From: Mucilaginibacter gossypiicola
Lineage (GTDB): Bacteria > Bacteroidota > Bacteroidia > Sphingobacteriales > Sphingobacteriaceae
DNA length: 64,000 nt
Reading direction: 5' to 3'
NCBI RefSeq assembly: GCF_900110105.1
Contig: NZ_FOCL01000021.1
Coordinates: 1 to 64,000, forward strand
The notes beneath the pieces are model-generated. The model had not been told where the DNA came from. It was given only the letters and a program-made list of their open reading frames with translations, and made no database searches. The translations under genes and the position numbers were made by a program. This document shows, one piece after another, positions 1 through 8,700 of this stretch. Numbering within the stretch: the stretch's first letter is position 1; each line of letters opens with the position of its first letter.

Positions 1-1
1 C

Positions 2-331
2 AATGAATTCAAAGACATTAATGACCCGAAGAAATTTGCCTGCTATTCAGGTGTGGCCCCCTTTACAGATGAATCCGGTAGAGTTGTCAAAAAAGCCAGG
101 GTCTCACACATGGCTAATAAGAAGGTGAAGACATTGCTGCATTTGGCAGCAATAGTTGCTATACAACATAATAGCGATCTAAAACGCTTCTACGAACGTA
201 AAGTAGAACAGCAAAAGAAAAATAAAATGAGTGTAATTAATGCTGTCAGAAACAAACTCATCCTAAGAATCTTCGCATGTGTCAATCAAAATAGACCCTA
301 TGAAAAAAATTATCAAACATCTATTGCCTAA
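2..331 (+). mobile_element. IS110-family transposase, C-terminal part (cut by window edge)
   Basis: The reading frame is open from the first bases of the window and stops with TAA at 329-331, so about 109 C-terminal residues are visible. The pattern F-x-x-P-K-K-F-A-C-Y-S-G-V-A-P followed by K-K-A-R-V-S-H-M-A-N-K-K-V-K-T-L-L-H-L-A-A is the transposase_20 (helix-hairpin-helix) domain of IS110-family DEDD recombinases. The RuvC-like catalytic part and the left end, which in the IS110 group carries the bridge RNA, would lie upstream of the window. The stop codon abuts glycosyltransferase sequence within a few bases. This fits the short right end of the IS110 group and an insertion into that gene. 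The family call is firm; whether the element is intact cannot be seen. Confidence 0.85.
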
Positions 332-1279
332 ATCATAGAAATCGATTATAGCAACCATAGGGTTATTGTTGTGAATGATCGCTCAACCGACCGTACTGCC
401 GATATCCTGAAAGATTTTAGCTTACGCTATCCAAAACTTCAGGTGACTACCATAAACACTTTACCAGAGGGCTGGCTGGGTAAAAACAATGCCTTGTACC
501 AGGGGTATATGAGCACTACCGAAGAATGGGTCCTTTTTGCCGATGCCGATATCGTTTTTCATCCTGATGCTATCAACAAGGCAGTCGGCTACGCGGTCAA
601 ACAGCAGCTCGATCATTTAACCATATTACCAGAACTCATATCCCGGTCTGCCATTTTAAACAGTGTGTTTGCAACCCTCAGCATTATGCTTATGGTTGAT
701 ATGAAGCCATGGGAAGCCAAAAATCCCAAATCAAAAGCATCATCGGGTATAGGGGCTTTCAATTTGGTTAGACGTACAGCGTACGAAAAATTTGGCACTC
801 ACCGGCGCATCAAACTCCGTCCGGATGATGACCTGCAACTCGGTCGGATCATGAAGCGCGAAGGTTTCAGGCAGGATGTTTTAGCCGGCAAAGGAGCTGT
901 TTGCCTGGAATGGTATAAAAGCCTTGGCGAGCTTGGGCGTGGCGTTCAGAAAAACTCATTCTCTATAGCTAATTATAACCTGGCACAAGCCATTTTTAAC
1001 GTCATTCATATGCTTTTAACCGTGGCTTTACCAATGCCGCTGATGTTCATTTTTGGCGATACAACAATCCGGATCATGGCCGGGATTATGCTGGTATTCC
1101 ATATGATTTATATGGTGATAGTACCGCCCAATAAGTGGTGGTATGCGTTTATGATCCCTTTTTCAGCGTTCTTTTTGGCATGGTGTTTTTTAAAAGCATC
1201 TGTTGTTACTGTTGCACGGGGCGGCATCTACTGGCGGGATAGTTTTTATTCGTTGAAGGTGCTGAAAGGGGAGGAGTAG
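332..1279 (+). pseudogene. Family 2 glycosyltransferase, N-terminus missing, interrupted by the IS110 element
   Basis: The frame is open from directly after the transposase stop. It reads an in-frame tail of a GT-A fold (I-D-Y-S-N-H-R-V-I-V-V-N-D-R-S-T-D-R-T) before the first possible start, a GTG at 371. In GT2 enzymes this VIVVNDRSTD strand is normally preceded by 35-50 residues with the first nucleotide-binding strand, which are absent. The DxD-like A-D-A-D-I-V, a later R-P-D-D-D-L-Q-L-G and three to four hydrophobic C-terminal segments (about 210-290) are present, resembling membrane-attached HpnI/CrtQ-like transferases. The missing 5' part may lie on the far side of the element. A shortened protein from GTG 371 could be made but would probably lack activity. 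Confidence 0.65.
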
Positions 1280-1793
1280 GCAAGATGAGGGATCGCTGGG
1301 AATGTTAGCGTAAAAAACTATGTCATTGCGAGTAACTATCAGGGAAATCCTGAAAAAAAACGTGATGACGTGTAAAATACATTTCAGGGATGGTGCGCGG
1401 GCCGCGTTAGGGATGGGAGCGGATACCGGCCTGTGGCTAATGCCTGCGCAGTATGAGCGTACAGCCCGGCCGCAGGCAACGCCCATATTATAAAATCGTC
1501 GCCTAAAACACACTTAATAATCAATAACTTACAATCACGTCATTGCGAGGAGGGACGACGAAGCAATCTCGTAGCTATTCAGATCGGAGATGCATTGATT
1601 ACGAGATTGCCACACTACGCAATGACATGGTTTTTATTTGTTTTTGCTGTCGATTTTCATCTGCTCATCACGTATGGAGTAGGGCGGGTGACAATAAAAG
1701 AACTTTTTTTCGTCCGGGTAATGTAAATAAAATACCTTTCGGTATATTTTTATAGATTATTACTTACCTTGCGAAGCAGCTCTTCCCTCCTTT
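1280..1793. other. 514-bp intergenic stretch with repeats and no credible gene
   Basis: No convincing coding sequence was found. It holds a short fragment of the CATTGCGAG repeat (1321-1332), a GC-rich segment with two similar direct units beginning GAGCG and containing CCGGCC (1417-1437 and 1455-1477), and one complete copy of the CATTGCGAG palindrome (1539-1628). The last 150 bases are AT-rich and should contain the promoter of the hydrolase gene. Confidence 0.6.
1539..1628. repeat. Palindromic repeat family A, copy 1
   Basis: It begins GTCATTGCGAGG, reads through GACGAAGCAATCTCGTAG, and returns as ACGAGATTGCCACACTACGC and AATGAC. The two arms pair over about 90 bases with an internal mismatch region, like the other copies at 6415, 41456, 41559, 47762, 50442 and 51681. 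No coding capacity. Confidence 0.85.
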
Positions 1794-2645
1794 ATGAAAA
1801 AATTTAAAACGGTATTTAACCAGGTAAAATCCCTTGAAGGTGCCGAGGCGCCTGATATGAACAGCTTACTCTGGCAGCTCATTTGTTATTCGCCTAAAAT
1901 GCCGGTGCGTTTGCAGCAACAGCAATTGCTTGATGAAGCCCACCAATTTACGCTTGAAGTTGATGATCCTCACTTTGCCAAATCGGCTTTGAAATTTAAC
2001 GGATTTATCTGGGGTGAAGGCAACCGCAAGATCATGATCACTCATGGCTGGGGCTCAAAAGCTGCTGATTTTGCAGAACTTATCGCCGCTTTAAAAAACA
2101 TTGATGGTGTGCGGATAATAGCCTTTGATACGCCTGGCAACGGAAGCTCGGAAGGTGAGCTGTCAAACCTGCTGCTGTTTGCCAAAGCAGCTGAAGCGGT
2201 GATCAAAACCTATGGTGCGCCGGATGTAATTATTGGGCATTCGTTGGGTAGTATGGCTAATGCCATGGCAATTAAGGAAACCGGGGCTAAACCTGATTTA
2301 CTTATCAGTATTGCCCCGCTAACCAATCTAAAGGAAAATTTTATAGCCAGCCTGAACGCAGCTGATGTAGCCCAGACTGCGCAGGATAATTTTTTTGCAG
2401 ACTTTGAAGAGAAATTTGATATGAACGCTTCTGGTTTTGCCTTCAATAATTTATACCCCGCAGGTTCAATTTCCCGGCATTGGTTAGCCTATGATCCGGA
2501 AGATAGAGTTGCGCCATTCCCCTTCCTTAACGCTGTCCTTACAGCTCATCCCGAGGTTGAAACTAAAGTATACGAAGGTCGCGGTCATGAACGGATAATT
2601 AAAGATGAAACTGTTATTGCAGACATCATTAGCCTGATAGCGTAA
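1794..2645 (+). CDS. Alpha/beta hydrolase
   Basis: A 283-residue soluble hydrolase. The oxyanion/core strand I-M-I-T-H-G-W-G-S is followed by the nucleophile elbow G-H-S-L-G-S (Ser near 144), a probable acid in Y-D-P-E-D-R-V near residue 235 and the catalytic His in G-R-G-H-E-R-I near residue 263, so the triad appears complete. It has no signal peptide, so it is cytoplasmic. The substrate cannot be told; the family includes esterases, acyltransferases and small-molecule hydrolases. It starts at the only good ATG after an AT-rich leader. Its TAA ends immediately before the stop codon of the convergent deacetylase, leaving no intergenic bases between the two genes. Confidence 0.85.
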   Translation: MKKFKTVFNQVKSLEGAEAPDMNSLLWQLICYSPKMPVRLQQQQLLDEAHQFTLEVDDPHFAKSALKFNGFIWGEGNRKIMITHGWGSKAADFAELIAALKNIDGVRIIAFDTPGNGSSEGELSNLLLFAKAAEAVIKTYGAPDVIIGHSLGSMANAMAIKETGAKPDLLISIAPLTNLKENFIASLNAADVAQTAQDNFFADFEEKFDMNASGFAFNNLYPAGSISRHWLAYDPEDRVAPFPFLNAVLTAHPEVETKVYEGRGHERIIKDETVIADIISLIA

Positions 2646-3428
2646 TTATTTAGTTGCCATAACCTCGTCCATCGCCTTCATAAAGGTTGTTACCTCAATC
2701 TCGTTTCGGTGTTGACTTAAGTATTTAAGTAATTGCCGGTGTGCATCGGCTGGGGTAATCAGATAATCGCCGCCTACACCGTGAAACATAAAAATGCCGA
2801 GGCCTCCGCTTTGCTGCACTTTCTTAACAAAATCTATCAGGGCTTCACCAGTTACCGGGTTGCCTGACACGCCCCATGAAGGCACTTTTAAAGGGTCGAG
2901 ATTTTTAAAATCGGTGATCACAGCATCCGGACCGCCGCCTATACGGGCGTATTTTGCAAGGCCTGCTTTACGCAGGGTATCAACATAATTCACGCCTCCA
3001 ACCTCAACCTCTGTACATGGATATGCATAGGTGCGGCTACCTGTTTTTCCATCTACAGCAAAAAGCAGCGTGTTCATCTCATTGATCTCGCGCAGCATCA
3101 TATAGGGAGTATAAATAGCCGAATTATTGGCAGGGTTGGCTTTTACATTGGTGAGCAGGCAAGGATGGTATAAAGTATGATTGGCCAGTTCATAGCCCTT
3201 TTTGCCCACCTCGCGCCAGCGAGGCAAAGTGGCTTCGGTCATATTACCCATTAAAAAGAACGTGCCTGTAAGGTGTGCTGAATCGAGCTGGGGGATAGCG
3301 ATGTTTAATTGCGAATTGATACCATCGTCATAAGTAAGCACAATGATGGCTTTTTTGCGCTTAGTTTGTTGTGCATTAGCAACGACTACAAAATTGAGCA
3401 ATAAAAGAAAGATGGATAATCTTTTCAT
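2646..3428 (-). CDS. Secreted polysaccharide deacetylase (NodB homology)
   Basis: 260 residues with a clear signal peptide ending in V-V-A-N-A-Q at about residue 20. The NodB motif 1 T-Y-D-D-G (Asp34, Asp35) and motif 2 with His84 and His88 in A-N-H-T-L-Y-H supply the acid/base Asp and metal ligands of carbohydrate esterase family 4. A late F-H-G-V-G-G-D-Y may give the catalytic His. The protein should act in the periplasm or at the surface, removing acetyl groups from a glycan or peptidoglycan-like substrate. It is a single-gene unit, set off from the upstream rhamnose operon by a terminator hairpin (3462-3488) and a palindromic repeat. Confidence 0.87.
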   Translation of the reverse strand: MKRLSIFLLLLNFVVVANAQQTKRKKAIIVLTYDDGINSQLNIAIPQLDSAHLTGTFFLMGNMTEATLPRWREVGKKGYELANHTLYHPCLLTNVKANPANNSAIYTPYMMLREINEMNTLLFAVDGKTGSRTYAYPCTEVEVGGVNYVDTLRKAGLAKYARIGGGPDAVITDFKNLDPLKVPSWGVSGNPVTGEALIDFVKKVQQSGGLGIFMFHGVGGDYLITPADAHRQLLKYLSQHRNEIEVTTFMKAMDEVMATK

Positions 3429-3461
3429 GAAGCGGGTGGTTAATTGGTTGCCCTAAAATAA

Positions 3462-3488
3462 AAAAATCCGGCTGATAACCGGATTTTT
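3462..3488 (-). terminator. Rho-independent terminator of the rhamnose operon
   Basis: The stem AAAAATCCGG / CCGGATTTTT encloses a 7-base loop, and on the minus strand it is followed by a T-rich run (T7-A-T4). It lies between the stop of rhaB (3677) and the start of the deacetylase (3428), so it should end the rhamnose operon transcript. Confidence 0.7.
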
Positions 3489-3510
3489 AAATGAGTGGCT
3501 TATAAAGAAA

Positions 3511-3650
3511 TGTCATTTCGATTGAGCGGAATGGATTGAGCTCGGGGGCGAAAGAGAAATCTTATACGCCTTGTCAAACCCAAATGCATAACGTATAAGA
3601 TTTCTCCTCAGGCTATCCCTTTGCCCTCCCCGGTGTTCGCCGAAATGACA
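3511..3650. repeat. Palindromic repeat family C
   Basis: A 140-bp element with terminal inverted repeats TGTCATTTCG and CGAAATGACA and a strong inner inverted pair, GAGAAATCTTATACG against CGTATAAGATTTCTCC. A decayed piece of the same inner arm (AAAAGATTTCTCCTCACGCC) occurs near 51866-51885. Noncoding, downstream of rhaB. Confidence 0.8.
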
Positions 3651-3676
3651 ACAGGGAGGGGTTCATGGAGTCTGTA

Positions 3677-5065
3677 TTATACAACCTCGCTCTGCACCCC
3701 CGAATAATACTTGAGCTCAATCAAATCATGCGGCAATGTTTTGGTATTCCATGCATGATGAATGGCAAGGGCGGTACCAACAGCAGTGGCTTGTGCCATT
3801 GAGGCCGCGTACACTTCCAAATGCGGAAACGCAAGCGCAAGCAAATGCATGAAAACGCTGTTCTTACTAAAACCGCCGTCAACGAAAATGCGTTTTACCT
3901 TGCAGCCATTTAAAACATAATTGGTGGATATGGTTTGCTGGGCAACAATGTCAATCATGAGTTGATGATAAGCTTCAACATCATCGGCAAAACTGTTTAA
4001 ATCGCGTTGTTCAAATGCCGATTTCTGTAACTGTCCGCTATTTTCAGTTGCCTGCAACGCAGGTTGATTATTTAATCGTGCTGCTATAGCAGGATCATAG
4101 TTTATGGTACGGTACCTGATCTCGTCTTGCTTAAAATGAGCGGCAATCCTTTTTACCTGCTGCTCATATTCATAGCCGGTAAACAAGCGCGATGCCTTTA
4201 CCGGGCTGCCTTTATATTGCAGATAATTAAGACAATCTTGCTTGAGCTCATCGGCAGTAAGCGGCGTTTGATTGAATGGATTTAGGCTGATAGACCATGT
4301 ACCTGTGGAGATGAGCACAAAGGGCATATTAAAGCTCACGAGATAAGGTATCAGTGCTGCCGAACTGTCATGCAGCCCGATACCAACCTTATAAGTGCTG
4401 CCCGGAAACTCGGCAGTAAGTACACTATCTGCAGGGTGTAGTGGAGCCATTTTAGGCAGGATACCTTCATCACTGAGCCAGTTGTGGTAGGTGTTTTTAC
4501 CAAAGTCCCAAAGAGCAGTGTGGCAGCCAATGCTGGTTAAGTCGCTCACCATTTGTCCGCTGATGAGGTAGCTCATGTATTGCGGTAAATGCAGGGCGTA
4601 CTTTACCCGCTTAAATACTTCCGGTTGCTCGTATTTTAGCCTGTAAAGTTGTAATCCCGAATTAAGATTGCCCAGAACGGGCGAAGCAGTTTCCAGCGCA
4701 AACCTGGCTTCATCACCATAGTTTTCATAAAACTGCCTGCCCAGTTCCGGCGGATATGGTTTCAGGTAATTATACAATGGGGTAAGCGGTTTACCATATT
4801 CGTCAACATAAACAAAGCTGGCGCCGTAAGTAGAAAAGTTGACCGCCTTAAGATCAAATTCCTTATGCTTAAAAATTTCGCGCAATGAGTCAAACACTGA
4901 TAGCCTTAGGCTGTCGAGGTTTTCGCATGCGTCGCCATCCTCATCGTGGGTTTCCAAAAAACGGGCTGTCCGTTCAAAAACTATCTTGTAGTTTTCATCA
5001 AACAGGAACAGTTTTTTGTTGGTTTTACCCACATCAAAAACGGCTATAACGGGTATCGGCTCCAT
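3677..5065 (-). CDS. rhaB: FGGY carbohydrate kinase, rhamnulokinase
   Basis: 462 residues from ATG at 5065. The frame can be extended to a TTG at 5110, but that would overlap rhaI by 41 bases, while ATG 5065 lies 4 bases after the rhaI stop. FGGY signatures are present: an N-terminal ATP-binding V-F-D-V-G-K-T-N-K-K, a central S-T-G-T-W-S-I-S, and the C-terminal V-D-G-G-F-S-K-N-S-V-F near residue 400. It should phosphorylate L-rhamnulose to L-rhamnulose 1-phosphate in the cytoplasm. The family alone would allow fuculose or xylulose; the rhaI, rhaEW and rhaT neighbours fix the assignment. Last gene of the operon. Confidence 0.85.
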   Translation of the reverse strand: MEPIPVIAVFDVGKTNKKLFLFDENYKIVFERTARFLETHDEDGDACENLDSLRLSVFDSLREIFKHKEFDLKAVNFSTYGASFVYVDEYGKPLTPLYNYLKPYPPELGRQFYENYGDEARFALETASPVLGNLNSGLQLYRLKYEQPEVFKRVKYALHLPQYMSYLISGQMVSDLTSIGCHTALWDFGKNTYHNWLSDEGILPKMAPLHPADSVLTAEFPGSTYKVGIGLHDSSAALIPYLVSFNMPFVLISTGTWSISLNPFNQTPLTADELKQDCLNYLQYKGSPVKASRLFTGYEYEQQVKRIAAHFKQDEIRYRTINYDPAIAARLNNQPALQATENSGQLQKSAFEQRDLNSFADDVEAYHQLMIDIVAQQTISTNYVLNGCKVKRIFVDGGFSKNSVFMHLLALAFPHLEVYAASMAQATAVGTALAIHHAWNTKTLPHDLIELKYYSGVQSEVV

Positions 5066-5069
5066 AGGC

Positions 5070-6344
5070 TTACAATCCGGTTGATACTGCTTTTGCTCCT
5101 CGTTCGCCAATTAGCTGCTCCCTGATGCTTTGTTGCCTGTAAACAGCTAATGGGTTCAATGCACCGCCTGCCCTTAACCTTGCTTCGGCCAACAACGGAC
5201 GAACGTCTGTGCGGTAAGCTTGCTGCAAAATTTCTTGTGCAAGCACTACATCATTATCCTGTTGGGCTTGTACCAGGGCAGGAGTATCAACTAAAAGTGC
5301 TTGTGCGTAGGCTATCTTAATGGCCTCTACAGATTGAATCAAATCCTCAATAGGGTCTTTTATGTTGTGCGATGCATCGATCATCCAACCTATTGAAGTA
5401 GCATGTGTCATGCCGCGGGCGTCCATACCTTCAACCAGTTCGTTAAAGATCAGGAATAGCTGATATGGATTGATACTGCCAACGGTAAGGTCGTCATCAC
5501 CGTATTTTGAATCATTAAAATGGAAACCTGCCAGCTTGCCTTCCATTAGCAATAATGAAACTATCTGTTCAATGTTGGTACCCTGTAAATGGTGACCAAG
5601 ATCAACCAATGTTTGTGCTTTTTGCCCTAATTTAGATGACAGCAGGTATGATTGGCCCCAATCGCCAATGGTGGTTGAATAAAAGTTTGGCTCATACGGT
5701 TTGTATTCTACCCAAACTTTCCAATCATCAGGCAGTGCTTCATAAATCTCCTGTAAGCTCTCTAAAGTACGCTCAAAAGCACCGCGCATATTCAGTTGAC
5801 CCGGGAAGTTTGATCCGTCCGACAGCCAAACAGATAAAGCCTTTGAATCAAGCTCAACGCCATATTTAATAACCTCAATGTTGTGTGCAACAGCCTGTTT
5901 GCGCACCGCTTTATCTACATGGTGTAATGAGCCAAATTTGTAGCTAAACTCCTGGTTGGGCTGATCTTGAAAGGTATTGGAGTTTACCGCGTCAAAATGC
6001 AAACCCAATTGTGCCGCATGCGCTTTTATAGCCAAAGCGTTTGAGGGGATATCCCAGGGAATATGCAATGATATGGAGTTACTGCTGCGGTTAAGCGCAT
6101 GGATCAGGCCCACATCTTCAATTTTTTCTTCCAGGCTGCGTGGCTCACCACCACCCGAAAACCTGCCGAAACGCGTACCGCCGGTGCCCAAAGCCCAGCT
6201 TGGTATGGCAATATTAAAATCAATCAGTTTTTGCAGGATAGCATCCAGATTTTTTACATCACCGGCAACAAAATCAAATTTGCGCTGATGATCTTTTTGC
6301 TGCTGATGATTGGCTTCATCAATTTTATATTTTTCTAACTGCAT
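5070..6344 (-). CDS. rhaI: L-rhamnose isomerase, RhaI type
   Basis: 424 residues with a xylose-isomerase-like TIM barrel. The early W-A-L-G-T-G-G-T-R-F-G-R-F segment and the metal/substrate residues in V-W-V-E-Y-K-P-Y-E-P, V-D-L-G-H-H and F-H-F-N-D-S-K-Y-G-D-D-D are characteristic of the RhaI family (Pseudomonas stutzeri L-rhamnose isomerase type), which is not related to E. coli RhaA in detail. It converts L-rhamnose to L-rhamnulose. It is 181 bases downstream of rhaEW, and that gap carries a hairpin repeat and a family A palindrome, so RNA processing or attenuation between the two genes is possible. Confidence 0.92.
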   Translation of the reverse strand: MQLEKYKIDEANHQQQKDHQRKFDFVAGDVKNLDAILQKLIDFNIAIPSWALGTGGTRFGRFSGGGEPRSLEEKIEDVGLIHALNRSSNSISLHIPWDIPSNALAIKAHAAQLGLHFDAVNSNTFQDQPNQEFSYKFGSLHHVDKAVRKQAVAHNIEVIKYGVELDSKALSVWLSDGSNFPGQLNMRGAFERTLESLQEIYEALPDDWKVWVEYKPYEPNFYSTTIGDWGQSYLLSSKLGQKAQTLVDLGHHLQGTNIEQIVSLLLMEGKLAGFHFNDSKYGDDDLTVGSINPYQLFLIFNELVEGMDARGMTHATSIGWMIDASHNIKDPIEDLIQSVEAIKIAYAQALLVDTPALVQAQQDNDVVLAQEILQQAYRTDVRPLLAEARLRAGGALNPLAVYRQQSIREQLIGERGAKAVSTGL

Positions 6345-6370
6345 AATTGGTATTGGTTATGATTATATGA

Positions 6371-6400
6371 GCAAGTTCAGACGCCCACGCTTGAACTTGC
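6371..6400. repeat. Single AGCGTCCACGCT-type hairpin (family G) inside the rhamnose operon
   Basis: GCAAGTTCA and TGAACTTGC flank a GACGCCCACGCT core, giving an imperfect 30-base palindrome. The same AAGCGTCCACGCTT core is repeated four times at 46194-46300. It sits between rhaEW and rhaI. Confidence 0.7.
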
Positions 6401-6414
6401 TAAATTTATAAATA

Positions 6415-6513
6415 TGTCATTGCGAGGAACGAAGCAATCGCATGCTATACAGAGCGGCTACACATGGCGGCCATGCTTCCGTGCGATTGCCACGCTATCG
6501 CTCGCAATGACAT
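6415..6513. repeat. Palindromic repeat family A, copy 2
   Basis: The left arm reads TGTCATTGCGAGGAACGAAG then CAATCGC; the right arm reads GCGATTGCCACGCTATCGCT then CGCAATGACA. The ends pair, while the inner parts (GGAACGAAG against CACGCTATCG) do not, so the element has two distinguishable arms and hence an orientation. It lies within the rhaEW-rhaI spacer of a co-directional operon. Confidence 0.88.
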
Positions 6514-6525
6514 GGGTTATTGAAA

Positions 6526-8646
6526 CTACCTCACAAAGGCCATCGCCACGCCGCCATCAACATTTAACACGTTGCCGGTTGATTTGTTGAGCAGACCGCC
6601 CGTAAAGGCGAAACATGCGTTGGCAATATCGGCAGGTAAAATTACCTCGTTTAATAAAGTACGTTTGGCATAGTAAGCCGGTAGCTCTTCAACAGTAACG
6701 CCGTAAGCTTTAGCGCGACCTTCGGCCCATCCGCCAGCCCAAATGTTGCTGTCGCTGATCACTGCATCCGGGTTAACTACGTTCACACGGATTTTGTCGG
6801 TACCAAGTTCGGCAGCGTTTAACCTGCTCAGGTGTAACTGGGCCGATTTTGCTGAGCCATAGCCCGCATTGTTTGGTCCGCTAACCAAAGCGTTTTTGCT
6901 TACAATGTTAATGATATCACCGCCGATGTCTTGTTTTTTCATAACAGCTACAGCTGCCTGGGTAATGAAGAACTGGCCTTTAACCAATACATCATACAAT
7001 AAATCCCAATCTTTCTCGGTATGGTCGGCAATTGATTTAGAGATAGATAAACCGGCGTTATTCACCACGATATCCACACCGCCAAAAGCTAAGGCAGCTA
7101 TCTCAAGCGCTTCGTTTATCTGGCTGGCATTGGTTACGTCAAGTACGGCCGTTGTGTACGAATCCTTGCCATATTGTTTTTTGAACTCTTCGCCGGCACC
7201 TTCCAAACGTTCTGCATTCATATCATTTAAGATAACCACAGCGCCCTCGTCAACAAATTTTTTGGCGATAGCTTTACCTATACCGCCTGCGCTGCCTGTG
7301 ATCAGGGCGATTTTACCTGACAGTGCTTTTGGCTTAGGCATACGCTGTAATTTAGCTTCTTCCAGCAACCAATACTCAATATCAAAAGCTTCCTGGCGTG
7401 GCAACGAAGTATATTCAGAGATAGCCTCGGCACCCTTCATTACATTGATAGCGTTTGTATAAAACTCTGCAGCAACACGGGCGGTTTGTTTATCTTTTGA
7501 GAAAGAGAATAAGCCTACGCCTGGATACAGTATAATTACCGGGTTGGTATCCCTGATGGCCGGACTGTTATCGTGTTTACAGGTGTTGTAATAGTCGGTA
7601 TACATTTGGCGGTAGGCCTCAAATGCAGGGGCCAAACGCGCTTTCAATGCGGTTACATCGCTCAAATCTTCACCCGGCGCAAGGTCGAGCACCAGCGGAC
7701 TGATCTTAGTACGCAGGAAGTGGTCAGGGCAGCTGGTACCAAGTGGAGCTAAACGGTCAAGATCATTGGAGTTGATGAATTCTAATACACGGGCATCATC
7801 AGTAAAATGACCTACCATGTGCCTGTAGCTTGAGCAAAAGCCCCGTAATACCGGTGCAAGTGCAGCAGCTTGTTTTTTACGGTCGGCCTCGTCCAAACTT
7901 TCAACTTTTTGTCCGCCAAAAACAGGCCCTTTTTTGCCATAGTTTTCTTCAAGATATTCGGCACAACGCTCAATAACTTCAAGCGTGTTCATGTAGCTTT
8001 CATAAGCGGTATCGCCCCAGGTAAATAAACCGTGTGAGCCCAGCATAATGCCGCGGATACCAGGATTTTCGTCTAAACATTGTTTCAACTGCAGGCCTAA
8101 TTCAAAGCCTGGTTTTTTCCATTCAACCCAACCAATGGTACCATTAAAAAGTTCCTGGGTTATTTTTTTACCGTCTTTTGCTGCCGCGATGGCGATAGCA
8201 GCATCAGGGTGCAGGTGATCGATGTGTTTGAATGGCAGAAAGCCGTGAAGCGGGGTATCAATAGATGGCGCTTTTGAATTAAGATCGTAGATGCAATGAT
8301 TAAACAACTCAACCATCTCGTCCTCAAATTCAACACCGCGATAGATGTTTTTAAGGCTGCGCAAACGATCAACGTACAAGGCAGCTAAACCGCTTTTTTT
8401 CAGGGTACCAATATCACCACCCGAGCCTTTGATCCACATTACTTCAACGTCATTGCCGGTTAAAGGATCCTTACTGTTAAGCTTGCATGATGTGTTACCA
8501 CCTCCATAGTTGGTAAGGCGCAAATCGGCACCCAAAAGGTTGGAGCGGTATATAAGCAGGGCTACTTCATCGCCTTCCAGTTCGGCGGCTTTTGCTTCGT
8601 CCCACAAATAGCTTACATGTTTAAATTCAGTTGTTTTCGATGACAT
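6526..8646 (-). CDS. rhaEW: Bifunctional rhamnulose-1-phosphate aldolase / lactaldehyde dehydrogenase
   Basis: 706 residues from ATG 8646; a TTG nine bases upstream is a less likely start. Residues 1-420 form a class II aldolase with N-Y-G-G-G-N-T-S-C-K and metal histidines in H-I-D-H-L-H-P-D and G-S-H-G-L-F-T-W-G. Residues 440-706 form a short-chain dehydrogenase with T-G-S-A-G-G-I-G, N-N-A-G and the catalytic Y-G-S-A-K. The fusion is the known RhaEW arrangement: it cleaves rhamnulose 1-phosphate to dihydroxyacetone phosphate and L-lactaldehyde, then oxidises the lactaldehyde with NAD. It lies 54 bases after rhaT in a spacer with TTAGTGAATT repeated at 8656 and 8680. Confidence 0.92.
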   Translation of the reverse strand: MSSKTTEFKHVSYLWDEAKAAELEGDEVALLIYRSNLLGADLRLTNYGGGNTSCKLNSKDPLTGNDVEVMWIKGSGGDIGTLKKSGLAALYVDRLRSLKNIYRGVEFEDEMVELFNHCIYDLNSKAPSIDTPLHGFLPFKHIDHLHPDAAIAIAAAKDGKKITQELFNGTIGWVEWKKPGFELGLQLKQCLDENPGIRGIMLGSHGLFTWGDTAYESYMNTLEVIERCAEYLEENYGKKGPVFGGQKVESLDEADRKKQAAALAPVLRGFCSSYRHMVGHFTDDARVLEFINSNDLDRLAPLGTSCPDHFLRTKISPLVLDLAPGEDLSDVTALKARLAPAFEAYRQMYTDYYNTCKHDNSPAIRDTNPVIILYPGVGLFSFSKDKQTARVAAEFYTNAINVMKGAEAISEYTSLPRQEAFDIEYWLLEEAKLQRMPKPKALSGKIALITGSAGGIGKAIAKKFVDEGAVVILNDMNAERLEGAGEEFKKQYGKDSYTTAVLDVTNASQINEALEIAALAFGGVDIVVNNAGLSISKSIADHTEKDWDLLYDVLVKGQFFITQAAVAVMKKQDIGGDIINIVSKNALVSGPNNAGYGSAKSAQLHLSRLNAAELGTDKIRVNVVNPDAVISDSNIWAGGWAEGRAKAYGVTVEELPAYYAKRTLLNEVILPADIANACFAFTGGLLNKSTGNVLNVDGGVAMAFVR

Positions 8647-8700
8647 ATTTTTCAATTAGTGAATTAGCGAATTATTGACTTAGTGAATTTTATTTTTTTA

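Noticed and set aside
1190..1513. A 107-codon frame on the minus strand across the GT2 end and the following spacer
   Set aside because: It overlaps the glycosyltransferase and a repeat-bearing GC-rich segment and has no recognisable domain.
1543..1755. A 70-codon frame on the plus strand
   Set aside because: Most of it is translated family A palindrome, so it is not a gene.
5066..5110. TTG start of rhaB 45 bases upstream
   Set aside because: It would overlap rhaI and add residues that do not fit the FGGY N-terminus; ATG 5065 is better placed.
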